DNA of 6,892 bases from Kouleothrix aurantiaca (GCA_001399705.1 LJCR01000116.1:1-6892); one strand, 5' to 3'. Positions 1-5,910 are shown, counted from the first letter of the stretch. Translations and numbers: made by a program. Notes: generated by a model not told the origin, from the letters alone.

Positions 1-1
1 G

Positions 2-919
2 CTGGAGCAGCCCGGCACCGGCACCGAAACCAGCTTCGGCATCTCGCGGCAATCGCACGTCGGCATTATGGACCACCTGTTTGGCAACGGGCAGGTTGGG
101 CCGTTCTACCTGGGCATCTGGGGCCTGACGGCACTGCTGTGCTTCAGCGCCACGGTGTTCATCATCCTGATCTCGTACATTACGTCGGCGCAGGTGCACT
201 ACAACTTCATCCTGTTCCTGCGCGAGTTCCCGAATCTCTCGGTTGATCCGCCGGCGGCGACGTTTGGCCTGCGCTGGCCGGGCTGGTTCAATGGCGGCAA
301 CTGGCTGGCGGCCACCTTCTTCCTGCACCTGAGCGTGCTGGCGTGGTGGGCGCGCGTGTACAGCCGCGCAAACGCCACCGGGCTGGATCGCAACCTCGCG
401 CGGGCCTTTTCGGCAGCGCTGGTGCTCTACTTTACGATCTACCTGGCGCGACCAATGCTGCTGGGTGCGTGGTCGGAAGCACCGGGCCACGGCCTGAAAG
501 CGATGCTCGACTGGACCAACAACGTCAGCGTGCGCTATGGCAACTTCTACTATAACCCCTTCCATATGATCTCAATCTTCGGCCTGCTCGGTTCGACCAT
601 GCTGCTGGGCATGCACGGCGCGACAATTGTTGCCACAGCGCGCTACGGCGCGGAGCTGGAGCTGAAAGAGATCGAGATCGAGGGGCCGGGCACGCACCGG
701 GCGCAGCTGTTCTGGCGCTGGACGATGGGTTTCAACGCCAACGCGGCCAGCATCCACGTATGGGCATTCTGGTTCGCCATCCTGTGCGTGGTCGCCGGCG
801 CGATCGGCCTGCTGCTTTCGGGCACCGTCATCAAGGACTGGTACAGCTGGGCGCAGTCGGTCCACATCGTCGCCCCGCCCGACCCGAACTACGACTGGTC
901 GCAGTTTATTCAGCGGTAA
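2..919 (+). CDS. pufM: Photosynthetic reaction centre M subunit (5' partial; possibly the M half of a fused PufLM)
   Basis: This is one of the two membrane subunits of a type-II (quinone) reaction centre, which bind the special pair, bacteriopheophytins, quinones and iron. The frame is open from base 2. No Met occurs before the codon at 68, and the upstream residues (SHVGIMDHLFGNGQVGPFYLG) already match the M-subunit N-terminus, so 68 is an internal Met and the true start lies outside. Numbering from that Met, five hydrophobic segments lie near 15-39, 77-99, 112-131, 164-190 and 228-252. Without gaps, H166 matches special-pair ligand M202 of R. sphaeroides. H183, E198 and H230 match iron ligands M219, M234 and M266, and W216 matches M252. 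Position M182 is Met (M146) and M210 is Leu (L174). In Chloroflexus the missing M182 His goes with a third bacteriopheophytin. Roseiflexus fuses L and M in one gene; this window cannot decide whether that is so here. The family assignment is very secure. Confidence 0.97.
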   Translation: MEQPGTGTETSFGISRQSHVGIMDHLFGNGQVGPFYLGIWGLTALLCFSATVFIILISYITSAQVHYNFILFLREFPNLSVDPPAATFGLRWPGWFNGGNWLAATFFLHLSVLAWWARVYSRANATGLDRNLARAFSAALVLYFTIYLARPMLLGAWSEAPGHGLKAMLDWTNNVSVRYGNFYYNPFHMISIFGLLGSTMLLGMHGATIVATARYGAELELKEIEIEGPGTHRAQLFWRWTMGFNANAASIHVWAFWFAILCVVAGAIGLLLSGTVIKDWYSWAQSVHIVAPPDPNYDWSQFIQR

Positions 920-925
920 TGTGAT

Positions 926-966
926 CTGCGGCGTGGTGGTGCGCCCGGTGCCACCCCACGCCGCAG
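926..966 (+). repeat. Perfect 11-bp inverted repeat between pufM and pufC
   Basis: The arms CTGCGGCGTGG (926-936) and CCACGCCGCAG (956-966) are perfect reverse complements around a 19-nt GC-rich loop. The hairpin starts seven bases after the pufM stop and ends eight bases before the pufC Shine-Dalgarno. No T-tract follows, so it does not look like an intrinsic terminator. By analogy with intercistronic hairpins in proteobacterial puf operons, it may protect the upstream mRNA from 3' exonucleases and set the pufM:pufC ratio. That role is inference. Confidence 0.75.
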
Positions 967-987
967 CGTGGCAAAGAAGGAACGCCC

Positions 988-1950
988 ATGTACAACCAGC
1001 GCAATGCTGCACCGCTGTTTAGCGAGCGCACCTTGTTCTTTCTGGTGTTCGGGGTGGTGACGCTGGTGCTCGTCGGCGGCGGAATTGGCACGGTTTCGTG
1101 GATCAACAGCCAGCTCAGCGGTTTCCGCACGCAGGCTAACAATTCGCCCAACTATACAAATTACTCCACCGACCCCGCCGACCCAGCGAAGCCCTACCTG
1201 CAGACCGCCTCGCTCACGGCGATGAGTAAGTACATCACCGAGCACCCGCAGCCGCAGAACGTGCAGATTCTGAAAGGCATGGATACGGCGGCGATTGCGA
1301 ACTATATGGTCAACATGGTTGCTGGCGGCCTGAAAGTCGATTGCACCTACTGCCATGTGCTAAGCAACGGCAACTTTGCCGATGATACCAACCCGCAGAA
1401 GGTCAAAGCCCGCCAGATGATGCTGATGTCGCAGGACTTGAACCAGAACTTTGTGGCGCAGCTGCCGGCGTCGGTTGGCGGCAAGCAGGTCACCTGCGCA
1501 ACATGCCACAATGGCAAGCCGGTTAACTTCAACGGCGGCAACTCGGGCGCGCTGAGCAACTACCCGGCCGATCAGAGCCCGCTGCCCGATACCTTCCAGC
1601 TGAAGCTGGAATCGCCGGCCGACCTGGATCTGCTGCTGATTACGGGCAAGAAGGACCCGGACCTGGCGGCGGTGCAGTACAACCAGCAGACCATGACGCA
1701 CTTCACGCAGGCGCTGGGCAATGGCTGCGCATTCTGCCACAACGCGAACTACTTCCCCGGCAACGAGCAGCCGCCCAAAGCCCACGCGCTGATTATGCTC
1801 AAGATGGCGCAGCATATCAACGCGACGTACAAGCCAATTATGAACAACAAGGTTCCCTCGTGCTGGATGTGCCATCGCGGCCAGCAGTTGCCGCCCGGCT
1901 CGGCCAACCCCGGCCAAATACCCGAGGTGCTGGGCTACAAGCCACAGTAG
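988..1950 (+). CDS. pufC: Reaction-centre tetrahaem cytochrome c subunit PufC
   Basis: This 320-residue protein is the periplasmic-side electron donor that re-reduces the photo-oxidised special pair. Four CxxCH haem motifs are visible: CTYCH 119-123, CATCH 170-174, CAFCH 247-251 and CWMCH 292-296. One hydrophobic segment at about 15-38 (LFFLVFGVVTLVLVGGG) lies close to the N-terminus with no lipobox Cys. It is therefore probably a retained membrane anchor, not a lipoprotein signal. The KNVQVL-like stretch NVQIL (91-95) is typical of the family. Likely Met ligands precede three motifs: M107 or M110, M144-M147, and M236. The stretches 140-174 and 264-296 resemble each other, fitting the known internal duplication of the family. 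ATG 988 has AAGAAGGA at 974-981, six bases upstream. It follows pufM by 68 bases, the usual puf order, and is likely co-transcribed with it. Confidence 0.97.
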   Translation: MYNQRNAAPLFSERTLFFLVFGVVTLVLVGGGIGTVSWINSQLSGFRTQANNSPNYTNYSTDPADPAKPYLQTASLTAMSKYITEHPQPQNVQILKGMDTAAIANYMVNMVAGGLKVDCTYCHVLSNGNFADDTNPQKVKARQMMLMSQDLNQNFVAQLPASVGGKQVTCATCHNGKPVNFNGGNSGALSNYPADQSPLPDTFQLKLESPADLDLLLITGKKDPDLAAVQYNQQTMTHFTQALGNGCAFCHNANYFPGNEQPPKAHALIMLKMAQHINATYKPIMNNKVPSCWMCHRGQQLPPGSANPGQIPEVLGYKPQ

Positions 1951-1983
1951 CCCTTGCAGGCTGCTGAAGCGGATGAGCACGCG

Positions 1984-2038
1984 AGTGCGTAGCGGGTAGT
2001 CGCAGTGGCGCTACTCGCTACGCATTACGCACTATCGA
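1984..2038 (+). repeat. Heptamer-built inverted repeat upstream of the pucC-type gene
   Basis: Arm GCGTAGCGGGTAG (1987-1999) pairs with CTACTCGCTACGC (2011-2023) over 13 bp with one G-T wobble and an 11-nt loop. The right side consists of tandem 7-mers: CTACTCG, CTACGCA, TTACGCA, CTATCGA (2011-2038). The left side holds the same unit reversed (TGCGTAG, CGGGTAG at 1986-1999). A second pairing, AGTGCGTA (1984-1991) with TACGCACT (2026-2033), is shifted by exactly one 7-nt unit, so alternative folds are possible. The structure ends just before the Shine-Dalgarno at 2037. No U-run follows, so a terminator role is unlikely. Its function is unknown. Confidence 0.75.
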
Positions 2039-2049
2039 GGACGAGTGTG
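2037..2049 (+). promoter_or_regulatory. Shine-Dalgarno plus GTG start that fixes the pucC-type gene start
   Basis: GAGGA at 2037-2041 lies five bases before an in-frame GTG at 2047-2049. The longest possible ORF would begin at GTG 2005, but that codon lies in the loop of the inverted repeat, has no purine-rich site before it, and would make the repeat protein-coding. The start at 2047 is therefore preferred. It gives an Arg-rich cytosolic N-terminus (VRSRRPR) as expected before the first membrane segment. Confidence 0.7.
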
Positions 2050-3498
2050 AGGAGCAGACGACCACGAGTATTCGCGCCCCTGCTGCGGCCGTTTGGACGC
2101 CTCAAAGCGGCGGCCAGCGATTGGCTGGAACGGCACGGCACCGCTGCGCTCTGGTTGCGTGTGCTGCGTCTGGGTTTGTTCCAGTTCGGCATGGGCCTGA
2201 CACTCGCGCCAATTACGGGCACGCTCAACCGTGTGCTGATCGATAGCCTGCGCATCCCGGCGGTGCTGGTAGGTTTGCTGATCGCCATCCACTACTTTGT
2301 GTCGCCGGTGCGCGCGCTGATCGGCTTTCGCTCGGACCAGCAGCGCGCAGCTGGCCGCTGGCGCACGCCCTACATTGTGATGGGCGCGATCCTGACTTTC
2401 GGCGGCCTGGCGAATACGCCCTTCTCGCTCTTGCTGCTGAGCGGGCAGGGCACGCTGCCGTTTGTGCCCGCGCTGATCATCTGCCTGCTGATCTTTCTGG
2501 CCTATGGCATTGGCGTGAACATCGTCGAAACGGCCTACCTTGCGCTGGTGAGCGACCTGACGCCGCCGGCCGAGCGCGGGCGCGTGCTGGCGGTGCTGTG
2601 GATGATGCTGGTGCTTGGCACGATCGTCAGCTCGGTGCTGCTGGGCGGGCTGCTGGCCGAGTACAGCGACGAGAAGATGATCGCCATCCTGAAAAGCTCG
2701 GCGCTGATCTTCCTGATCCTGAGCTTTCTTTCGTTATGGAAGCAAGAGCGCCTGCGCCCCGACGGCCGCGTGGTGGGCTACCAGCCCGACGCCGAGCCGC
2801 GCGTGCGCATGTCGCTCGGCCAGTCGCTGCGCCTGCTGGCGGGGCAACCGCTGCTGCGCGGCTTGTTTGCGATCTTATTCCTTGGCGCGGCCGCCTTTGC
2901 ATCGCACGACGTGCTGCTCGAGCCGTATGGCGCGCAGGTGCTGCACATGAGCGTGAGCGCCACCACGCAGCTCACCGCGCTGTGGGGCCTGGCGATGCTG
3001 GTGGCCATCCCGGCGGCGGGCTGGCTGCTGTGGCGCGGGTTCTCGCCCGCGCTGCCGATCCTGCTCGGCTGCGCGGTTGGCGCGCTGGGCTTTCTGGTCG
3101 TTAGCCTGGCGAGCGATGCCGCGCTGGCGATCGCGTTTCGCTCGGGCGTCTGGCTGATCGGCATGGGGCGCGGCCTCTTTATTGTTGGCAGCGTGGCGCT
3201 GGTGATGGCGCTGACCGACCGCAACCACGCCGGGCTGTTTCTGGGCCTGTGGGGTGTGATGCAGTCGCTCGCGCAGGGCCTGGGCGCGGTTGGCGGCGGC
3301 CTGGCGCGCGACCTGGCGGCGGCGCGTTTTGGCAGCGCGGTGCTGGGCTACACTGCCGTGTATGGCGCGGCGCTGGTCAGCTTGCTCGTTGCGCTGCTGC
3401 TGCTGGCGCGCATGCGCCTGGCGCGAATGCGCCCCGACGCGGCGGCTTCGCCGTGGCAGGGCCTGCAGGATATTCCGGCCGATCAGATTATTTACTGA
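2047..3498 (+). CDS. PucC/LhaA-family MFS protein (light-harvesting / bacteriochlorophyll delivery assembly factor)
   Basis: This 483-residue, very hydrophobic polytopic protein is of the PucC (BCD transporter) branch of the major facilitator superfamily, with about 12 predicted membrane segments. Numbered from GTG 2047, family signatures are GTLNRVLI (58-65), SPVRALIGFRSD (86-97), WRTPYI (105-110), the loop SDLTPPAERGRVLA (169-182) and LEPYGAQVL (291-299). Proteobacterial relatives (PucC, LhaA, Orf428/BchJ-neighbour types) are needed for assembly of antenna complexes and are thought to hand over bacteriochlorophyll. Which complex this copy serves cannot be read from the sequence. Its position between pufC and bchG, the enzyme that makes finished bacteriochlorophyll, fits pigment handover to the reaction centre or its antenna. 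It starts 96 bases after pufC and ends 101 bases before bchG. No symbol is given because the paralogues are not separable by eye. Confidence 0.9.
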   Translation: MRSRRPRVFAPLLRPFGRLKAAASDWLERHGTAALWLRVLRLGLFQFGMGLTLAPITGTLNRVLIDSLRIPAVLVGLLIAIHYFVSPVRALIGFRSDQQRAAGRWRTPYIVMGAILTFGGLANTPFSLLLLSGQGTLPFVPALIICLLIFLAYGIGVNIVETAYLALVSDLTPPAERGRVLAVLWMMLVLGTIVSSVLLGGLLAEYSDEKMIAILKSSALIFLILSFLSLWKQERLRPDGRVVGYQPDAEPRVRMSLGQSLRLLAGQPLLRGLFAILFLGAAAFASHDVLLEPYGAQVLHMSVSATTQLTALWGLAMLVAIPAAGWLLWRGFSPALPILLGCAVGALGFLVVSLASDAALAIAFRSGVWLIGMGRGLFIVGSVALVMALTDRNHAGLFLGLWGVMQSLAQGLGAVGGGLARDLAAARFGSAVLGYTAVYGAALVSLLVALLLLARMRLARMRPDAAASPWQGLQDIPADQIIY

Positions 3499-3507
3499 AA
3501 ACCTGCG

Positions 3508-3584
3508 GAACCGAGAACTACGGAACGAAGAACCTGCGACTTGCAAGCCTGCAAACCTGCAACCTGCAAACCTGCAACCCGCAA
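3508..3584 (+). repeat. Degenerate 7/8-nt tandem repeat filling the pucC-bchG spacer
   Basis: Ten contiguous units run without a gap from 3508 to 3581, then CAAG: GAACCGA, GAACTACG, GAACGAA, GAACCTG, CGACTTG, CAAGCCTG, CAAACCTG, CAACCTG, CAAACCTG, CAACCCG. Each is 7 or 8 nt long with the pattern (G/C)AA(N)CCTG, and the units drift from GAAC-type to CAACCTG-type along the array. The array begins ten bases after the stop codon at 3496-3498 and ends four bases before the bchG ribosome-binding site AGGA (3589-3592). Unlike the other repeat spacers, it has no clear inverted copy. It is out of context with the coding DNA around it, and its function is unknown. Confidence 0.8.
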
Positions 3585-3599
3585 GAATAGGATGGCGCT

Positions 3600-4505
3600 A
3601 TGACCGAGCAACCACTACCTACCCCGCTAGTCAAGCCGCGCGTGCCAAGCACGCCGCTCGCGCGCTCGATCGCGCTGATGAAGCCTGTGACATGGTTCGC
3701 GCCGGCCTGGGCCTTTTTGTGTGGCGCAATTGCCAGCGCGGGCCTCAGCTGGTCGGTGGCGAGCATGGGCCGCATGGCGCTGGGCATCCTGCTGGCCGGG
3801 CCGATTCTGTGCGGGCTCTCGCAGGTGATCAACGACTACTGCGACCGCGAGGTGGATGCGCTGAACGAGCCGGATCGCCTGATACCATCGGGCCTGGTTT
3901 CGGCCACGCAGGTCTTTGTGACGATTGGCGTGCTGGCGGTGCTGGCGCTGGGTATCGCCTGGGCGCTGGGCGAAAAGGTGGCCCTGCTCACCGCCATCGG
4001 CATGGTGCTGGCCGTCGTCTACAGCGCGCACCCGATCCGCGCCAAGCGCAACGGCTGGATCGGCAACGGCCTGGTGGCGGTTTCGTACGAGGCACTGCCC
4101 TGGCTGGCTGGCCAGCTTGCGTTTGGCCGCCTGACCGTGCCGGCGGTGATTGTTGCCGCGCTGTACTCGGTTGGCGCGCACGGCATTATGACAATCAACG
4201 ACTTCAAGAGCATGGACGGCGACCGCGTCAGCGGGATCAAGACCATCCCGGTGATGCTGGGCGAGTGGGGCGCGGCCTGGATGGCAGTGCTAACCATGAA
4301 TGTTGCCCAGCTGTTTGTGATTATGCTGTTTGCCGTGTCGCAGCGCTGGCTGATTGCGGCAATTATCGCGGCGCTGTTTGTGGCGCAGCTGCCGCTCCAG
4401 CGCAAGTTCATGCAGGATCCGCGCGGCCGGGCGATTTTCTACAACGCCAGCGGCACAACGCTGTTTGTCTGGGGCATGCTCGCGGCGGCGATTGGCGTTC
4501 AGTAA
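3600..4505 (+). CDS. bchG: Bacteriochlorophyll synthase BchG (UbiA-family prenyltransferase)
   Basis: This 301-residue integral membrane enzyme esterifies bacteriochlorophyllide with geranylgeranyl (or phytyl) diphosphate, the step that makes the pigment hydrophobic. The first Asp-rich prenyl-diphosphate motif is NDYCDREVDALNEPDR at 78-93, followed by the chlorophyll-synthase hallmark LIPSG (94-98). The YSAHPIRAKR stretch (141-150) is typical of the family. The second motif is INDFKSMDGDR (199-209), followed by GIKTIPVMLG (212-221). About eight or nine hydrophobic segments are present, and the length is normal. NEPDR and the KSMDGDR loop distinguish it from UbiA and haem O synthase. ATG 3600 has AGGA at 3589-3592, seven bases upstream. 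BchP, the partner that reduces the attached geranylgeranyl tail, is encoded next, 67 bases on. This is the same pairing of steps seen in proteobacterial bchG-bchP clusters. Confidence 0.96.
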   Translation: MTEQPLPTPLVKPRVPSTPLARSIALMKPVTWFAPAWAFLCGAIASAGLSWSVASMGRMALGILLAGPILCGLSQVINDYCDREVDALNEPDRLIPSGLVSATQVFVTIGVLAVLALGIAWALGEKVALLTAIGMVLAVVYSAHPIRAKRNGWIGNGLVAVSYEALPWLAGQLAFGRLTVPAVIVAALYSVGAHGIMTINDFKSMDGDRVSGIKTIPVMLGEWGAAWMAVLTMNVAQLFVIMLFAVSQRWLIAAIIAALFVAQLPLQRKFMQDPRGRAIFYNASGTTLFVWGMLAAAIGVQ

Positions 4506-4506
4506 T

Positions 4507-4563
4507 CTGCGATTTTAGATTTACGAATTACGATTTGCGATTTGTGGCTTCCCAATCGTAAAT
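4507..4563 (+). repeat. Heptamer tandem repeat with inverted copy touching the bchP ribosome-binding site
   Basis: Six heptamers run in strict register from 4507 to 4548: CTGCGAT, TTTAGAT, TTACGAA, TTACGAT, TTGCGAT, TTGTGGC. A reversed copy follows at 4554-4563. AATCGTAA (4554-4561) pairs with TTACGATT (4528-4535), or TCGTAAAT (4556-4563) pairs with ATTTACGA (4519-4526). The right arm ends at the base before the bchP Shine-Dalgarno GGAGG (4564-4568), so a folded mRNA could affect access to it. The tract is AT-rich compared with the flanking genes. The structure is seen in the sequence; a regulatory role is inference. Confidence 0.75.
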
Positions 4564-4572
4564 GGAGGCGTT

Positions 4573-5802
4573 ATGGATGAAGTTCTCGTGGTTGGCGCGT
4601 CGGTGGGCGGCTCGACGGCGGCCGAAACGCTGGTGCGGGCAGGCGTGCCGGTGGTACTGCTGGAACGCGACCTTGCGCGCGTGAAGCCGTGCGGCGGCGC
4701 GGTGCCGCCCGTCGCCTTCAAAGAGTTCGACATCCCCGAGCGCCTGATCTCGCGCAAAGTGCATCATGCGCTGGTGCACTCGCCCTCCGAGCGCACCGTC
4801 GCCATCGACGTGATCGGCACGCGCCCGCACAGCGACGACGATTACATCGCCATGTGCTGCCGCGAAGAGTTCGACCAGTTCCTGCGCAACCGGGCGGTCG
4901 AGCGCGGCGCGACGCTGATCGAGGGCCAGCTGCTGAGCGTGGCGGTTGACGCGAAAGGCGTGACCAGCACCTACCGCGAAAAGGCCAGTGGCGAGGTTCG
5001 CACGCTGCGCACCACCGCCGTGATCGGCGCGGATGGCGCGTACTCGCCTACGGCGCGCGCGCTGGGCCTGCCAAACCTGCCGCGCTGCGTGGCCATTCAG
5101 GAGCGCATCCGCCTGCCCGCCGACAAAATGGCGCGCTGGGAAGACACCGCCGACCTCTACCTGGGCGCGGAAGTCAGCCCCGACCTGTACGCCTGGGCCT
5201 TCCCCAAGAAGGATCACGTCGCGGTGGGCATGGGCGCAGGCCAGGGCCACACCAAGGCCGCGCGCCAGCACCTTGAAAACCTCAAGCAGCGCATCGCGCC
5301 CGAACTGGCCGGCGGCGAGATCATTCTGCAGGAAGCGCACGCGCTGCCCATGCACCCGCGCCCGCAAATGGCGTTCGACCGCGCCATGCTGGTGGGCGAC
5401 GCGGCCGGCCTGGTGGTTGCCACCTCGGGCGAGGGCATTTACTGGGCGATGAAAAGCGCCAAGCTGGCCGCCGAGGTGCTGGCCGACAACATCGCCAACC
5501 CAAGCGCGGCGCAGCTGATGCGCTACCAGCGCACGTGGTGGAAGAACTACGGCACGATGTACCGCTTCCTGCGCTGGCTTCAGAAATGGGGCTACGGCGG
5601 CGAGCGCCAGATGGAAGTGTTCACCGACATGTGCCGCAACCGCGATGTGCAGCGGCTGACCTTCGAATCGTATATGCACAAGAACATGGCGCCCATGCCC
5701 TGGCTGGCGCAGATGCGCATGACCGGCGATATCATCGCCGCGCAGGTGCGGCATTATGTGCCGGCACGACCGCGTCGTCTTGTTTCAAGCATTGGTGGGT
5801 AG
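4573..5802 (+). CDS. bchP: Geranylgeranyl reductase BchP (FAD-dependent)
   Basis: This 409-residue flavoprotein reduces the geranylgeranyl tail of bacteriochlorophyll (or geranylgeranyl diphosphate) to phytyl in three NADPH-dependent steps. The N-terminal dinucleotide-binding segment is VLVVGASVGGSTAAE (4-18), a variant of the usual GxGxxG with Ser at the middle Gly. It is followed by the acidic end of strand 2 (LLERD, 29-33). The family hallmark PCGGAVPP spans 39-46. GADGAYSPTARALG (152-165) and GDAAGLVVATSGEGIYWAMKS (275-295) form the second FAD-binding region characteristic of geranylgeranyl reductases. The length is typical. ATG 4573 is preceded by GGAGG at 4564-4568. The gene lies immediately downstream of bchG, whose product supplies or shares its substrate. 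Archaeal-type lipid geranylgeranyl reductases share the fold, but the bchG neighbour and the CGGAVPP motif favour BchP. Confidence 0.95.
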   Translation: MDEVLVVGASVGGSTAAETLVRAGVPVVLLERDLARVKPCGGAVPPVAFKEFDIPERLISRKVHHALVHSPSERTVAIDVIGTRPHSDDDYIAMCCREEFDQFLRNRAVERGATLIEGQLLSVAVDAKGVTSTYREKASGEVRTLRTTAVIGADGAYSPTARALGLPNLPRCVAIQERIRLPADKMARWEDTADLYLGAEVSPDLYAWAFPKKDHVAVGMGAGQGHTKAARQHLENLKQRIAPELAGGEIILQEAHALPMHPRPQMAFDRAMLVGDAAGLVVATSGEGIYWAMKSAKLAAEVLADNIANPSAAQLMRYQRTWWKNYGTMYRFLRWLQKWGYGGERQMEVFTDMCRNRDVQRLTFESYMHKNMAPMPWLAQMRMTGDIIAAQVRHYVPARPRRLVSSIGG

Positions 5803-5892
5803 ACTGACAATATGACACGATGACACGATGAGATGCTCGGTAGCGCATCACCTTGTCACCCGGTCATCTTGTCATCGTGTCACCCTTTCACT
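5803..5892 (+). repeat. Octamer tandem repeats in opposing arms, forming a long hairpin before the puhE-type gene
   Basis: On the right, six contiguous 8-mers of pattern NNNTCAYY run from 5845 to 5892: GCATCACC, TTGTCACC, CGGTCATC, TTGTCATC, GTGTCACC, CTTTCACT. On the left, the reversed unit recurs at the same 8-nt spacing from 5803: ACTGACAA, TATGACAC, GATGACAC, GATGAGAT. The arm 5813-5831 pairs with 5864-5882 over 19 positions with one mismatch, the outer 11 bp being perfect. The loop holds a small GATGC/GCATC hairpin (5832-5836 with 5845-5849). The following CCCTTTCAC is a poor U-tract, so terminator function is doubtful. The next Shine-Dalgarno, AGAAGGA, lies at 5898-5904. Confidence 0.8.
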
Positions 5893-5910
5893 TGTTCAGA
5901 AGGACACGTT

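Noticed and set aside
68..70. ATG at 68 as the start of the M subunit
   Set aside because: The frame is open upstream to base 2, and the upstream residues match the M-subunit N-terminus. This Met is internal.
2005..2046. N-terminal extension of the PucC-like protein from GTG 2005
   Set aside because: There is no ribosome-binding site before it. The region is a 7-nt inverted repeat, and GTG 2047 has GAGGA at good spacing.
2598..3104. Long open frame on the + strand inside the PucC-like gene
   Set aside because: It is Ala/Arg/Gly-rich with no family features and is fully overlapped by the recognisable membrane protein in another frame. It is a GC-rich shadow.
3290..4561. 423-codon open frame on the + strand across the pucC end and bchG
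   Set aside because: It overlaps two recognised genes in a different frame. Its sequence is the Arg/Ala/Gly-rich pattern expected from out-of-frame GC-rich DNA.
4528..5754. 408-codon open frame on the - strand opposite bchP
   Set aside because: It is a His/Arg/Ala-rich antisense shadow of bchP with no recognisable domain.
5780..5813. Promoter with TTGTTT and CAATAT boxes before the puhE-type gene
   Set aside because: The spacing between the boxes is 22 bases and the matches are weak. A chance match is likely.
5845..5892. CRISPR-like array or PpsR-type operator
   Set aside because: The units are contiguous 8-mers with no spacers between them. No TGT-N12-ACA palindrome is present.
5883..5897. 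Intrinsic terminator after the octamer hairpin
   Set aside because: CCCTTTCACTTGTTC is not a convincing U-tract, and the following gene belongs to the same functional set.
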